Assembly (NCBI RefSeq): GCF_023502395.1
Contig: NZ_JAMFMB010000003.1
Span: 62,001-126,000, forward strand
Reading direction: 5' to 3'
DNA: 64,000 nt
DNA from: Ruegeria spongiae
Lineage (GTDB): Bacteria > Pseudomonadota > Alphaproteobacteria > Rhodobacterales > Rhodobacteraceae
Positions within the stretch are counted from its first letter, which is position 1. The number at the start of each line of letters is the position of its first letter. The position numbers and the translations under genes were made by a program. The notes beneath the pieces were generated by a model, which saw only the letters and a program-made list of their open reading frames with translations, was not told the DNA's origin and ran no database searches. This document shows, piece after piece, positions 10,580-19,785 of this stretch.

Positions 10580-11715
10580 GATACCTTGCCTTGATTGCCG
10601 CAATGTTGACCTTACCGGCGCAAGCGCAGCCCACCGCCACCGGTGATCTGGGGCTGGTAATCGAGCGCGCGACCGGTTCGGTATTGCTGATCGACCAATC
10701 CGACCGAGCCGCGCTGGCCCGGATCGACGGGCTGGGCGATCTCAGCCACGCCTCGCTGGTTTACTCGCCCGATCAGCGCTTTGCCTATGTCTTTGGCCGC
10801 GATGGCGGGTTGACCAAGCTTGATATCGTTACCCGCCAGATCGCGGGACGCGTGGTGCAATCGGGCAATGCCATTGGCGGTGCGATCTCGGATGACGGGC
10901 AACTGGTCGCCGTGTCGAATTACGACCCCGGCGGCGTACGCGTCTTCGATGCCGAGACGCTGGAAATGGTCGCCGACATTCCAACCGGTGGTAAAACCAT
11001 CGGGCTGGTCGACGCGCCGGGCCGCCGCTTCGTCTTCACCATCTGGGACAGCGGCGAGACCTGGATTGCCGATTTCTCAGGCACCGCGCCCGAGATAACC
11101 AAAATCCCGGATATGGGCCGCAACCCCTATGACGCGCTGATCACTGCCAATGGCCGCACCTATATCACCGGGCTGTTTGGCGAGGACGGGCTGACGGCGC
11201 TCGATCTCTGGTCCGATGACCCGCAACCCATCCGCGTGTTGCCCGGCTACGGACGCGGTCAACAGGAAATGCCGGTCTACAAAATGCCCCATCTGGAGGG
11301 CTGGGCCGATGCGGGCAGCGAATTTGTGCTGCCCGCCGTCGGTCACCACGAGGTGCTGTGGATCGACGCCAGAACACTGAAAGAAACCGCGCGCACGCAA
11401 ACCCATGGCCAGCCGGTTTTTGCCATGGCGCGGCCTGACGGGCGGCATGTCTGGGTCAATTTCGCCCACCCGCTGAACGACACGATCCAGGTGATCGACA
11501 CGCTCAGCAAGCAGGTGATCCACGAATTCAAACCCGGCCCTGCCGTTCTACATATGGAATTCACGCCGCGCGGGCATGAGGTCTGGATCAGCGTGCGCGA
11601 TGCCAACAAGGTGATGGTCTACGACACGCAAAGCTTCGAGAAACTGCGCGAGATCGACGCCGAGAGCCCCTCGGGCATCTTCTTTACGGCGCGTGCGCAC
11701 AAGACGGGGCTATAA
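10576..11715 (+). CDS. nirF: Heme d1 biosynthesis protein NirF
   Basis: The 379-residue protein starts at an ATG overlapping the nirC stop (ATGA), followed by a signal peptide (MRYLALIAAMLTLPAQAQ). The rest resembles the d1 propeller of NirS without a cytochrome c domain, with repeating DxxxLxxV blade units and HHEVLWIDARTLKE in the later blades. NirF acts in the periplasm on the heme d1 precursor dihydro-d1 or its immediate forerunner. Similarity to nirS and nirN in this operon suggests all three propellers share ancestry. Confidence 0.92.
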   Translation: MRYLALIAAMLTLPAQAQPTATGDLGLVIERATGSVLLIDQSDRAALARIDGLGDLSHASLVYSPDQRFAYVFGRDGGLTKLDIVTRQIAGRVVQSGNAIGGAISDDGQLVAVSNYDPGGVRVFDAETLEMVADIPTGGKTIGLVDAPGRRFVFTIWDSGETWIADFSGTAPEITKIPDMGRNPYDALITANGRTYITGLFGEDGLTALDLWSDDPQPIRVLPGYGRGQQEMPVYKMPHLEGWADAGSEFVLPAVGHHEVLWIDARTLKETARTQTHGQPVFAMARPDGRHVWVNFAHPLNDTIQVIDTLSKQVIHEFKPGPAVLHMEFTPRGHEVWISVRDANKVMVYDTQSFEKLREIDAESPSGIFFTARAHKTGL

Positions 11716-11718
11716 GCG

Positions 11719-12708
11719 ATGCATCACGTCACCGACCCCATCGACCGCCAACTTCTGGACAATTGGCAGCGCGGGTTTCCGATCACCGGGCAGCCCTTTG
11801 GCGAACTGGCCCGCGCGCTCACCCTGTCCGAGGGTGAGGTGATCGCCCGGCTGCGCCAGATGCGGGCCAGCGGTCGGATCACCCGTGTCGGCGGCACTAT
11901 CGCACCGGGCACCATCTCGGCCAGCACATTGGCCGCCATCGCGGCCCCCGAAGACCGGATCGACGAGGTCGCCGCCCGCATTGACGCCGAACCGGGCGTC
12001 AACCACAATTACCTGCGCGAGGATCACTGGAACCTCTGGTTTGTCGCCACCGGCCCCGACCGCACCCATGTGCAGGGCACGCTGGGCCGCATTTCCCGCG
12101 ACACCGGGCTGCAGGTGCTGAACCTGCCGCTGCTGCGGCCCTTCAATGTCGATCTGGGGTTTCGCATGGGCGTCGGTCACGGCGCGGTGCCTGAACGCCG
12201 CCCGACCGATCTGAGCGCCCTGCAAAAGGGCGACCGCGACTTGCTGCAAAAGCTCAGCAGCGGCCTGCCCCTGACCCCGCGCCCTTACCACGATCTTGCC
12301 CTGCAGCTTGGCCGGGATGCAGATGCTGTCATGGGGCGGATTAGCATTCTGCTCAATGCAGGCATTATCTCTCGGCTGGGTGTGATCGTACGCCACCGGG
12401 CGCTGGGATGGACATCGAACGCGATGGTCGTCTGGCAGGTGCCCAAGGCCCAGGTGGATCAGGCCGGACCGGCGCTGGCCAGCGTGCCGGGCGTGACGCT
12501 GTGTTATGAGCGCCGCCCGGTGGAGGGTGTCTGGCCCTACAGCCTTTATTCCATGATCCATGCCAGATCGCGCTCCGAGGCGCGCGAAGTTCTGGCCCGT
12601 GCCGCTGACTTGCCAGTGTTGCGGGGCGTCGCCCACAAGGTGCTGTTTTCAACCCGCTGTTTCAAACAGACCGGCGCGCTGATAAAACCGAAGGAGGCCG
12701 CCGCATGA
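11719..12708 (+). CDS. nirDL: Fused NirD-NirL siroheme decarboxylase
   Basis: The 329-residue protein is a tandem of two AsnC/Lrp-like units, each with a winged helix and an RAM-like alpha/beta domain. The first half (about 1-160) holds NHNYLREDHWNLWFV, the NirD/NirG-type signature. The second half (about 165-320) holds CYERRPVEGVWPYSLYSMIHA, the NirL/NirH type. In the family these proteins remove the acetate side chains of siroheme at C12 and C18 to give didecarboxysiroheme on the way to heme d1. The fusion is known from Paracoccus-like organisms. It starts three bases after nirF and overlaps nirG by four bases. Confidence 0.9.
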   Translation: MHHVTDPIDRQLLDNWQRGFPITGQPFGELARALTLSEGEVIARLRQMRASGRITRVGGTIAPGTISASTLAAIAAPEDRIDEVAARIDAEPGVNHNYLREDHWNLWFVATGPDRTHVQGTLGRISRDTGLQVLNLPLLRPFNVDLGFRMGVGHGAVPERRPTDLSALQKGDRDLLQKLSSGLPLTPRPYHDLALQLGRDADAVMGRISILLNAGIISRLGVIVRHRALGWTSNAMVVWQVPKAQVDQAGPALASVPGVTLCYERRPVEGVWPYSLYSMIHARSRSEAREVLARAADLPVLRGVAHKVLFSTRCFKQTGALIKPKEAAA

Positions 12709-13157
12709 CCCCGCTGGACGACACCGACCGCCGCATCCTGAATCACATGCAGGAGGACCTGCCGCTGGTCGCGAACCCCTATGTGCTGGTTGCCGACGAA
12801 CTCGACCTGACCGAAGCAGACCTGCTGTCCCGCCTGAGCCGCATGAAAGACGACCGTGTCATCACCCGGTTCGGTCCGTTCTTCGATGCCGCCGCCATGG
12901 GCGGTGCGTTTTGCCTTTGCGCCATGGCGGTGCCCGAGCATGACTTCGACTCCGTCCTGATCAAAGTCAATGCGCACCCCGAGGTCGCGCATAATTATGA
13001 ACGCACGCATCATCTGAACATGTGGTTCGTGCTGGCGACCGAAACACCCGAGGGGATCGGGGCCACAGCTGATGCGATCGAACGTGAAACCGGGCTGACA
13101 GTGCTCCGGTTTCCGAAACTGCAGGAATTCTTCATCGGCTTTCGGGTGGCGGCATGA
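12705..13157 (+). CDS. nirG: Siroheme decarboxylase subunit NirG
   Basis: The 150-residue protein starts with an AsnC-type winged helix (LDDTDRRILNHMQEDLPLVANPY) and carries AHNYERTHHLNMWFV, the same signature type as the first half of the NirDL fusion. The family forms heterodimers with NirH-type subunits to decarboxylate siroheme in the cytoplasm. The ATG overlaps the nirDL stop, and the stop overlaps the nirH start, both as ATGA, so its translation is coupled on both sides. Confidence 0.9.
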   Translation: MTPLDDTDRRILNHMQEDLPLVANPYVLVADELDLTEADLLSRLSRMKDDRVITRFGPFFDAAAMGGAFCLCAMAVPEHDFDSVLIKVNAHPEVAHNYERTHHLNMWFVLATETPEGIGATADAIERETGLTVLRFPKLQEFFIGFRVAA

Positions 13158-13639
13158 GCATCACGGACACGGACCGACAGATCATCGAAGCGTTGCAGGG
13201 CGGGCTGCCATTGGTGCCCGCACCCTTCGCGCAGGTCGCCAAAGGTCTCGGCATGAACGAGGCCACGCTGATCGACCGGATCGCCGCGCTGAAGGCCAGT
13301 GGCGTGATCCGCCGTATCGCAGCCGCGCCGAACCACTACAAGCTGGGGATGGTGGCCAATGGCATGACTGTCTGGGACGTGGACGACGCACGTATCTCCG
13401 CATTTGGTGCCCGGATCGGCGCGCTGCCCTTCGTCACCCATTGCTATGAGCGCCCGCGCGCGTTGCCGGACTGGCCCTACAATCTGTTTGCCATGGTACA
13501 TGGGGCAACGCGCGACGAGGTCTTCGAGAAACGCGCGCAGATCGCAGCAATCCTTGGTGATACCTGCCGCTCCAGCGACATTCTTTATTCCACCCGCATC
13601 CTGAAAAAGACCGGTCTGCGTCTGAAGGAAAGGACCTGA
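13154..13639 (+). CDS. nirH: Siroheme decarboxylase subunit NirH
   Basis: The 161-residue AsnC-like protein carries [21 protein letters not shown], matching the second half of the NirDL fusion and the NirL/NirH group. It is the natural partner of NirG in siroheme decarboxylation during heme d1 synthesis. The last residues ([17 protein letters not shown]-like motif) are shared with the NirDL C-terminus. It overlaps nirG by four bases and is followed after one base by nirJ. Confidence 0.9.
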   Translation: MSITDTDRQIIEALQGGLPLVPAPFAQVAKGLGMNEATLIDRIAALKASGVIRRIAAAPNHYKLGMVANGMTVWDVDDARISAFGARIGALPFVTHCYERPRALPDWPYNLFAMVHGATRDEVFEKRAQIAAILGDTCRSSDILYSTRILKKTGLRLKERT

Positions 13640-13640
13640 C

Positions 13641-14855
13641 ATGTTCCGACTGACAGAATACATGCACCAGCTTGTCGATCCGACCCCGGTGCGCAAACGG
13701 TGCGGAACGGGGCCTGTCAAACCGGTGGTGATCTGGAACCTCACCCGCCGCTGCAACCTGAAATGCCGCCATTGCTATACCGTATCGGCGGATGTGGATT
13801 TCCCCGGCGAGTTAAGCCACGAACAGGCGATGGAGACGTTGGAGGATCTTGGCCGCTTCAGGGTCCCCGCCCTGATCCTGTCGGGTGGCGAACCGCTGGA
13901 TCGCAAGGACCTGTTCCAGATCGCAACGCGTGCGCGGCAACTGGTGCGGATGCTGGCGCTGTCGACCAATGGCACCAAGATCCATGGCGCGACCGCCGAC
14001 CGGATCGCCGAGATCGGGTTTGACTATGTCGGCATCTCGCTGGACGGGATCGGCGCCACCAATGACTGGTTCAGGGGCGTCGACGGTGCCTTTGCCGACG
14101 CTTTGCGCGGTGTGCGCGAATGTAAGAAACGCGGCATCAAGGTCGGCCTGCGTTTCTGCCTGACCGAAGGCACGCAACACCACCTGCCTGACCTGCTGAC
14201 GCTCTGCGACGACGAGGGCGTCGACAAGTTCTATCTCAGCCATCTGGTCTATGCCGGGCGCGGCGACAAGAACCGGGCTGAGGACGCCGCCCATAAACGC
14301 ACCCGCCACGCGCTGGACCTGCTGCTGGAGAGCGCCTGGGCGGCTGTGACCAAGGACGCACCGCTGGATATCGTAACCGGCAACAATGACGCTGATGCCG
14401 GGTATTTCCTTGGTTGGGTCGCCCGCAATTTCGATGCCGATCGCGTGGCGCATCTGCGCGATCATCTGGCGGCCTGGGGTGGCAATTCTTCGGGGCTGGG
14501 GGTCGCGAATATCGACAATCTGGGCCGCGTTCATCCCGACACCTATTGGTCGGACTACACCGTCGGCAACGTCAAAACCACGCCGTTCTCGCAACTCTGG
14601 ACCGGCGACGACCCGATGCTTGCGATGCTGCGCACCCGCCCGCGTCCGCTAAAAGGGCGCTGCGGGGCCTGCAGGCTGCAGGATGTCTGTGGCGGCAACA
14701 CCCGCATTCGCGCACTGCAACTGACCGGCGATCCCTGGGCCGAGGACCCGGCCTGTTACCTCAGCGACGCCGAAATCGGCGTCACCGGCTCCGAGCGGCT
14801 CGAAGTCAAACCATTCCGGGGAAAACGCCATGATCCGGCGCATCAGTTCTTTTGA
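13641..14855 (+). CDS. nirJ: Radical SAM heme d1 synthase step enzyme NirJ
   Basis: The 404-residue protein has the radical SAM motif CNLKCRHC (about residues 39-46), the SAM-binding LSGGEPL segment, and a C-terminal SPASM-like cysteine region ([14 protein letters not shown], about residues 338-350) for auxiliary iron-sulfur clusters. NirJ converts didecarboxysiroheme toward the dioxo-bacteriochlorin by removing propionate groups in the cytoplasm. It follows nirH by one base and overlaps nirN by 26 bases. Confidence 0.94.
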   Translation: MFRLTEYMHQLVDPTPVRKRCGTGPVKPVVIWNLTRRCNLKCRHCYTVSADVDFPGELSHEQAMETLEDLGRFRVPALILSGGEPLDRKDLFQIATRARQLVRMLALSTNGTKIHGATADRIAEIGFDYVGISLDGIGATNDWFRGVDGAFADALRGVRECKKRGIKVGLRFCLTEGTQHHLPDLLTLCDDEGVDKFYLSHLVYAGRGDKNRAEDAAHKRTRHALDLLLESAWAAVTKDAPLDIVTGNNDADAGYFLGWVARNFDADRVAHLRDHLAAWGGNSSGLGVANIDNLGRVHPDTYWSDYTVGNVKTTPFSQLWTGDDPMLAMLRTRPRPLKGRCGACRLQDVCGGNTRIRALQLTGDPWAEDPACYLSDAEIGVTGSERLEVKPFRGKRHDPAHQFF

Positions 14856-16422
14856 CCGCCTAAGGCGACTGGCAAAACCTGTGCTGGTTCTGACGGGCCT
14901 CATGCTGGCCACGTCCCCCGTCGCGGCACAGGTGGACCCCGCTGCGGATTATGCTGAACACTGCGCGTCATGCCATGGCGCGGACCGGTTGGGCGGGCTG
15001 GGGCCTGCCCTGATCCCCGAAACGCTGCGCCGGATGCGCGGACCGAAAGTGGCCGCGGTGATCCGCGACGGGCGCGCGGCGACGCAGATGCCTGCTTTTG
15101 ATGATGTGTTGGAGGCCGCGTCAATCGAAACGCTGACCGCCTACCTCAAGGAACCGCTGGTCGGCATACCGCCCTGGGGCGTGGCTGAGATCATGGCGAG
15201 CCGCGACATGGTGCCCGACTATGCCCCATCCTCCGCGCCGGTCTGGGACAGCGACCCGATGAACATCACGCTGGTGGTAGAGACCGGCGATCACCATGTC
15301 TCGGTTCTGGATGGCGACACGTTCGAGGTGCTTGACCGCTTCGCCACGCCTTTCGCCGTGCATGGCGGCCCGAAATTCAGCCCCGACGGGCGCTATGTGT
15401 TCATCATGTCGCGCGATGGCTGGGTGCAGAAATACGATCTGTGGTCACTGGCAGAGGTCGGTCGCGTGCGCGCGGGCCTCAACAGCCGCAACATTGCCAT
15501 CAGCCATGACGGCAAATGGCTGGCCGTTGCCAACTACCTGCCGATGAGCCTGACCCTGCTGTCGACCGAGGACCTCTCGGTGGCCCGCGTGATGGAGGTG
15601 GTGGCCAGGGATGGCACGCCGTCCCGCGTCTCGGCGGTCTATCAGGCCCCGCAACGACAGAGTTTCATCCTCGCCCTGAAAGACGCCCCAGAGATCTGGG
15701 AAGTGGCGACCGATCCGAATGCCGATCCGGTCTATGAAGGCTTCGTGCATTCGCGCGAAAAGGGCATGATCGAGGGGATACCATCTAGCGAAGGTCTATT
15801 TGCCCGCCGCCGGATAGAAGTGAGCGAACCGCTGGACGATTTCTTTTTCGACGATGATTACCGCAACCTGGTCGGTGCGGCGCGGGACGGGGTCCGGGGC
15901 GTGGTGGTCAACCTGAATGTTGGCCGCGAGATCGCAGAGCTGCCGCTGCAGGGGATGCCGCATCTGGGGTCGGGCATCAGCTGGCTGCGTGACGGCAAAC
16001 GGGTCATGGCGACGCCACATCTGAAGGAAGGCAAGCTGTCGATCATCGACACCGAAAGCTGGCAACGGATCACCACGATCCCGACCGAGGGGCCGGGTTT
16101 TTTTCTGCGCAGTCATGAAAACACACCCTATTTCTGGGCTGATGTGTTCTTTGGTCCAAACAAGGACGCCATGCATGTGATCGACAAGCAGAGCCTTGAG
16201 ATCGTGCGCACCCTGCGTCCTGTGCCCGGCGCCACCGTGGCCCATGTAGAGTTCACGCGCGACGGCAAACATGCCCTCGTTTCGGTCTGGGAGGATGAGG
16301 GCGCCGTTATCGTCTATGATGCGCAGACGCTGGAGGAACTCCGCCGCCTGCCGATGCGCAAACCTTCGGGGAAATACAATGTCTGGAACAAGATCACATT
16401 CTCGGAAGGCACCAGCCACTGA
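14830..16422 (+). CDS. nirN: Dihydro-heme d1 dehydrogenase NirN
   Basis: The 530-residue protein has a signal peptide, a cytochrome c domain with C45-A-S-C48-H49, and a d1-type propeller similar to NirS. NirN introduces the acrylate double bond in dihydro-heme d1 in the periplasm and hands the cofactor to NirS. It is shorter than NirS and its N-terminal region differs, which separates it from a second nitrite reductase. GGGGAAAA lies before the ATG, and the gene starts inside nirJ. It ends in [16 protein letters not shown], overlapped by a small membrane-protein frame. Confidence 0.92.
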   Translation: MIRRISSFDRLRRLAKPVLVLTGLMLATSPVAAQVDPAADYAEHCASCHGADRLGGLGPALIPETLRRMRGPKVAAVIRDGRAATQMPAFDDVLEAASIETLTAYLKEPLVGIPPWGVAEIMASRDMVPDYAPSSAPVWDSDPMNITLVVETGDHHVSVLDGDTFEVLDRFATPFAVHGGPKFSPDGRYVFIMSRDGWVQKYDLWSLAEVGRVRAGLNSRNIAISHDGKWLAVANYLPMSLTLLSTEDLSVARVMEVVARDGTPSRVSAVYQAPQRQSFILALKDAPEIWEVATDPNADPVYEGFVHSREKGMIEGIPSSEGLFARRRIEVSEPLDDFFFDDDYRNLVGAARDGVRGVVVNLNVGREIAELPLQGMPHLGSGISWLRDGKRVMATPHLKEGKLSIIDTESWQRITTIPTEGPGFFLRSHENTPYFWADVFFGPNKDAMHVIDKQSLEIVRTLRPVPGATVAHVEFTRDGKHALVSVWEDEGAVIVYDAQTLEELRRLPMRKPSGKYNVWNKITFSEGTSH

Positions 16423-16642
16423 GGACGGCCGCTGGCCGATCTGGAAATTGGCGCTGCTGTTTTATCCGTTTGCAATGGCAGCGGTTGCCATCAACCTGTT
16501 CATGCTCGGTCTGATCGGCGTCGCGCTGGGATGGCAGGCGATTGACCCGGTGCGCTCGGTGCTCTGGGCGATCCCGCTGGGCGTGCCTGCTGCGTGGCTT
16601 GCCGGGCGCTGGGTGCGCGGGTTGATGGATGAGGCGGAGTAG
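16379..16642 (+). CDS. Small two-helix membrane protein at the end of the nir operon
   Basis: The 87-residue frame begins at an ATG within the nirN end and overlaps it by 44 bases. After a hydrophilic N-terminus come two strong membrane segments, LALLFYPFAMAAVAINLFMLGLIGVAL and VLWAIPLGVPAAWLAGRWV, separated by WQAIDPVRS. No family is recognised with certainty. Its position on the same strand as the last gene of the nir operon suggests a role in denitrification, such as in a membrane assembly or transport step. The true start may be later, after the nirN stop. Confidence 0.65.
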   Translation: MSGTRSHSRKAPATEDGRWPIWKLALLFYPFAMAAVAINLFMLGLIGVALGWQAIDPVRSVLWAIPLGVPAAWLAGRWVRGLMDEAE

Positions 16643-16662
16643 CTGGCAATCGCCGCGCGGCG

Positions 16663-17562
16663 TCAGGTCGCGACCTCAAGCCGCGCACCCGCGAACTGGT
16701 CTATGATGCGCGATGCCTGAGCCGGCGCACTCAGGCACAGCGCCGTGGACAACCCATCAGCAATCACCGCACGCGGGGCCGACACCGCGACCAGCCTTGG
16801 CGTTGTTGCCCGGCCATCGGGATGCAGGATATGCCCTGTTGCGCCGTTCAGCAGTGTGCCCGCCGTGGCCGATGTGGCCAGCGCCCGGTCGCTCAGGCGC
16901 ACCTTGTGCCGCAGCTCGCCCGTGGGGTCGGCGACACCCACACTCCACGGCTGGCTATCCCCCCGCGATCCGTGCGCAACTATTTCACCCATGTCGATCA
17001 GCAGGTTCTTCAACCCACGCCCAGCAAGGACTGCGTGGACACGATCGCTCACCATACCCTGCGCGATGCCGTTCAGTGTCAGCGCCATGCCGGGCGTCCG
17101 CAGCACCACCTGCCCGGTGTCGAAGATCACATTCCGCCACCCGACCCTGGCCCGCGCAGCAGCGATTTCCGCAGGCGGCCGCCCCAGAGCAAGCGCGACC
17201 CAGAGAGGCTGAACGGTCGGGTCAAAAACCCCATCGCTGGCGTGATGTATCGACGCCGACAGGCTGAGAACCTCAAGCAATTCCACCGATGGCGCATCAA
17301 TCCTCCCGGCATCGTTCAGGCGGCTGATCTCCGATCCCGGGCGATAGAGGCTGAAGATGTCTTCCAGCCGCAGCACCTCGCGCTCAACCGCTGCAAAGAT
17401 CGGATCGGCCTCGGCCTGCGAGAGACCCTCCAGCCGCATACTGGCAGGCGCGCCAAGCGCCACACCCCGCCAATGGGCCGAGACCGAAGGCCCGGCAAAA
17501 CCGGGCAGAGCTGCCGCGCTGGCAGCGATGGTCAGGAAGCGGCGGCGGGTCAGAATAGTCAT
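16663..17562 (-). CDS. nosX: FAD:protein FMN transferase NosX (ApbE family)
   Basis: The 299-residue protein has a twin-arginine-like export signal (LTRRRFLTIAASAAALPGFAG) and ApbE signatures: EDIFSLYRPGSEISRLN near residue 95, DGVFDPTVQPLW near 137, and LLIDMGEIVAHGS near 205. ApbE-type enzymes attach FMN covalently to a threonine in the SGAT motif, present here in NosR. NosX therefore matures NosR in the periplasm. It is the last gene of the nos operon and overlaps nosL by four bases. Confidence 0.92.
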   Translation of the reverse strand: MTILTRRRFLTIAASAAALPGFAGPSVSAHWRGVALGAPASMRLEGLSQAEADPIFAAVEREVLRLEDIFSLYRPGSEISRLNDAGRIDAPSVELLEVLSLSASIHHASDGVFDPTVQPLWVALALGRPPAEIAAARARVGWRNVIFDTGQVVLRTPGMALTLNGIAQGMVSDRVHAVLAGRGLKNLLIDMGEIVAHGSRGDSQPWSVGVADPTGELRHKVRLSDRALATSATAGTLLNGATGHILHPDGRATTPRLVAVSAPRAVIADGLSTALCLSAPAQASRIIDQFAGARLEVAT

Positions 17563-18077
17563 ACCGGGGTCTCCAGTGTCTGATCCAGATCAACGGGGCC
17601 GAGGGCCGCCTCATCGGGGATATCGCGCAGCGGTACGGCCTCGCCGCCATAGGTCGAGATGAAGCCCTGCGCGCCCTCTGCATCGCCAAAGGGCACGATC
17701 TCGGGCGCGCCCATGCCACCGGCAACGCCCGCACCGACCACATAAAGTGCCGTATCGGCTGGAATCCAATTACCTGTGCCGGGCACCTCCCAGCTCAGCG
17801 CCATTGCCATGTCGCTGACATAGGCGCCGGTGATGTCGGCCTCGCGCTCGGGGCTTTTCAGATAGGCCACCATGTCGCGCACCTGCGCAAAGAACAGCGG
17901 TTGTTCGTGTCCCTTGAGGTGAACCTGCCCCTTGGGTCCGCCATGTTCGGAGATATGCATCTGGCAGAAATAACTGAGCGCGGTTTCCGTCAAGTCAGCG
18001 GGCGGTGGCGGGGTGGCAGCCTGCTCCTCTTTGCAGCCCGTCAGTGCCACAAGCCCGATCAGGACCAGATATCTCAT
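17559..18077 (-). CDS. nosL: Copper chaperone lipoprotein NosL
   Basis: The 172-residue protein begins MRYLVLIGLVALTGC, a lipoprotein signal with lipobox Cys15. The region FCQMHISEHGGPKGQVHL contains the Cys, Met and His residues that bind Cu(I) in NosL. It delivers copper to the NosDFY complex for the CuZ centre of nitrous oxide reductase on the periplasmic side. The ATG at 18077 is chosen because the signal and the ATGA overlap with nosY both point to it; the longer open frame upstream is unsupported. Confidence 0.93.
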   Translation of the reverse strand: MRYLVLIGLVALTGCKEEQAATPPPPADLTETALSYFCQMHISEHGGPKGQVHLKGHEQPLFFAQVRDMVAYLKSPEREADITGAYVSDMAMALSWEVPGTGNWIPADTALYVVGAGVAGGMGAPEIVPFGDAEGAQGFISTYGGEAVPLRDIPDEAALGPVDLDQTLETPV

Positions 18078-18895
18078 GGCTCGACCCTCCGGAATGCGGC
18101 ACGCGCCAGCAGCAATGCCAGCACCGGCCAGATCAGCAAGGACGCCGGTGCGGCCCAGACCGGCAATGCCTGCGCAGCCCCTGTCATGCCGCTGGCCATC
18201 GCCACGCCCTCGGTCGCGGCGATGTTCCACAGACGGAAGGCGTCGGCCGGGTTGGCCACCATCACCCAGGGAAAAACGGACCGGGTGAAGGTCCCGCTTT
18301 GGTCCATGACCACTGCGCCCAAAAGGCCGAGGTCGTAGAGGACAACAAAGATCAGCCACAGCCCGGCCGACATACCCGCTGCCGCGGTGCTACCCCCGGC
18401 ACACGCCGACAGCAGGTATCCCAGCGCCAGAAACACGGCGCCCAGCAGGATTGAAGTGAGGATGAGGCGGCACAGCGCCACGAGGCTCTCGGAACCGGCC
18501 CCGCCGAACCATGCGGCCAGTGCCCCGGCGGTACCAAAACCCACGGTCATGGCAAAGGCAAGCGCTGCCAGATGAGCCGTGAATTTGCCCAGCAGGATCT
18601 CACCACGGCCCGCCGGATAGGACAGCAGCAGCGCGAGACTGCCCCGGTCCACGTCGCCTGCGATGGCATCAAAGGCGATCATCAGCGCCAGAAGCGGCGC
18701 AAGATAGACCGACAGTGTGGTCATCGACGCGACCGAGACGGTCAGCATGTCGACCCCCAGCGTGCCGGTGGGCGCGCTGCCCGCAAATGTCAGGGCCAGC
18801 GCGAACAGCACCATGATCAGTGTTGCCACCAGCAGCCAGCGATTGCGGCGCAGGATCAACAGCTCGGCCCGGGTAACAGCCAGGAAACGGGTCAT
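18074..18895 (-). CDS. nosY: Nos ABC transporter permease NosY
   Basis: The 273-residue protein has about six membrane segments and begins with a short cytoplasmic segment (MTRFLAVTRAELLILRRNRWLL) typical of ABC-2-type permeases. With NosF it forms the membrane part of the NosDFY complex used to assemble the CuZ site. It overlaps nosL and nosF by four bases each. Confidence 0.92.
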   Translation of the reverse strand: MTRFLAVTRAELLILRRNRWLLVATLIMVLFALALTFAGSAPTGTLGVDMLTVSVASMTTLSVYLAPLLALMIAFDAIAGDVDRGSLALLLSYPAGRGEILLGKFTAHLAALAFAMTVGFGTAGALAAWFGGAGSESLVALCRLILTSILLGAVFLALGYLLSACAGGSTAAAGMSAGLWLIFVVLYDLGLLGAVVMDQSGTFTRSVFPWVMVANPADAFRLWNIAATEGVAMASGMTGAAQALPVWAAPASLLIWPVLALLLARAAFRRVEP

Positions 18896-19785
18896 TGCAA
18901 AGCTTCCTTCGCGTAGTGCCGGTAGAGGTCCTCCAGCCGGGGCGGCGTCATTTCAAGGTCAACAACGGCCTCGCCCATGGCCGCGATCCGGCGCAGGGCC
19001 TGCATCTTGTCGGCGGGGGAACACAGCATCTCGACTGCGGCCCCATTGACCCGGTTACCCCCCAGATGCGCCGCCAGCGCCTCGGGGTTTTCGCGCGCAC
19101 GGACGCGCAGACGGATCGGCAATCCCGCCAGGTCCGACAGGTTCGCCAATGTATCGTCGGCCACCATCACGCCCTTGCGCAGGATCGCGATGCGGTCGGT
19201 GCGGGCCTCGACCTCGGTCAGGGCGTGGCTGGCGATCAGCACCGCCGTACCCTGCCCTGCCAGTTCATCAATGATGGCATAGAGATCCTGGCGCGAGATC
19301 GGATCCAACCCGCTGGTCGGCTCATCCAGCAGCGCCAGTTTCGGCCGCCCCAGCAGCACTTGCGCCAGCCCCAGCCGCTGCCGCATCCCTTTGGAATAGG
19401 CCCCGATCCGGCGGTCCATGGCATCGTCCAGTCCGACGCGATCAAGCAAGCCCGGCACATCCCCACCCGCGCCGGAAAGCTGCGCAAACAGCGACAGTTG
19501 CTCACGACCCGTCAGGGCCGGGTGGAACGACACTGCCTCGGGCAGATAGGCCGTGTTCCGGCGCGCATCTGCGCTGCCAGGTCGTGCGCCATCAATATGG
19601 ATTGCCCCACCCGCAAACGAGGTCAGCCCGAGAACACATTTGATGAGGGTAGATTTACCCGCACCATTGTGACCCAGCAGCGCCACGCGCTCGCCGGGGG
19701 CAAGGCTCAGGTCAACATCATCCAGAACGCATAGTTTACCACGAGATTTGCAGACGCTTTTGAGGGTGAGGGTCATGTCACTCAT
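18892..19785 (-). CDS. nosF: Nos ABC transporter ATPase NosF
   Basis: The 297-residue ABC ATPase has Walker A GHNGAGKST (about residue 38), signature YSKGMRQRLGLAQ (about 134) and Walker B LALLDEPTSGLDP. It powers NosDFY in copper-site maturation of NosZ. The gene overlaps nosD by eight bases and nosY by four. Confidence 0.94.
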   Translation of the reverse strand: MSDMTLTLKSVCKSRGKLCVLDDVDLSLAPGERVALLGHNGAGKSTLIKCVLGLTSFAGGAIHIDGARPGSADARRNTAYLPEAVSFHPALTGREQLSLFAQLSGAGGDVPGLLDRVGLDDAMDRRIGAYSKGMRQRLGLAQVLLGRPKLALLDEPTSGLDPISRQDLYAIIDELAGQGTAVLIASHALTEVEARTDRIAILRKGVMVADDTLANLSDLAGLPIRLRVRARENPEALAAHLGGNRVNGAAVEMLCSPADKMQALRRIAAMGEAVVDLEMTPPRLEDLYRHYAKEALQ

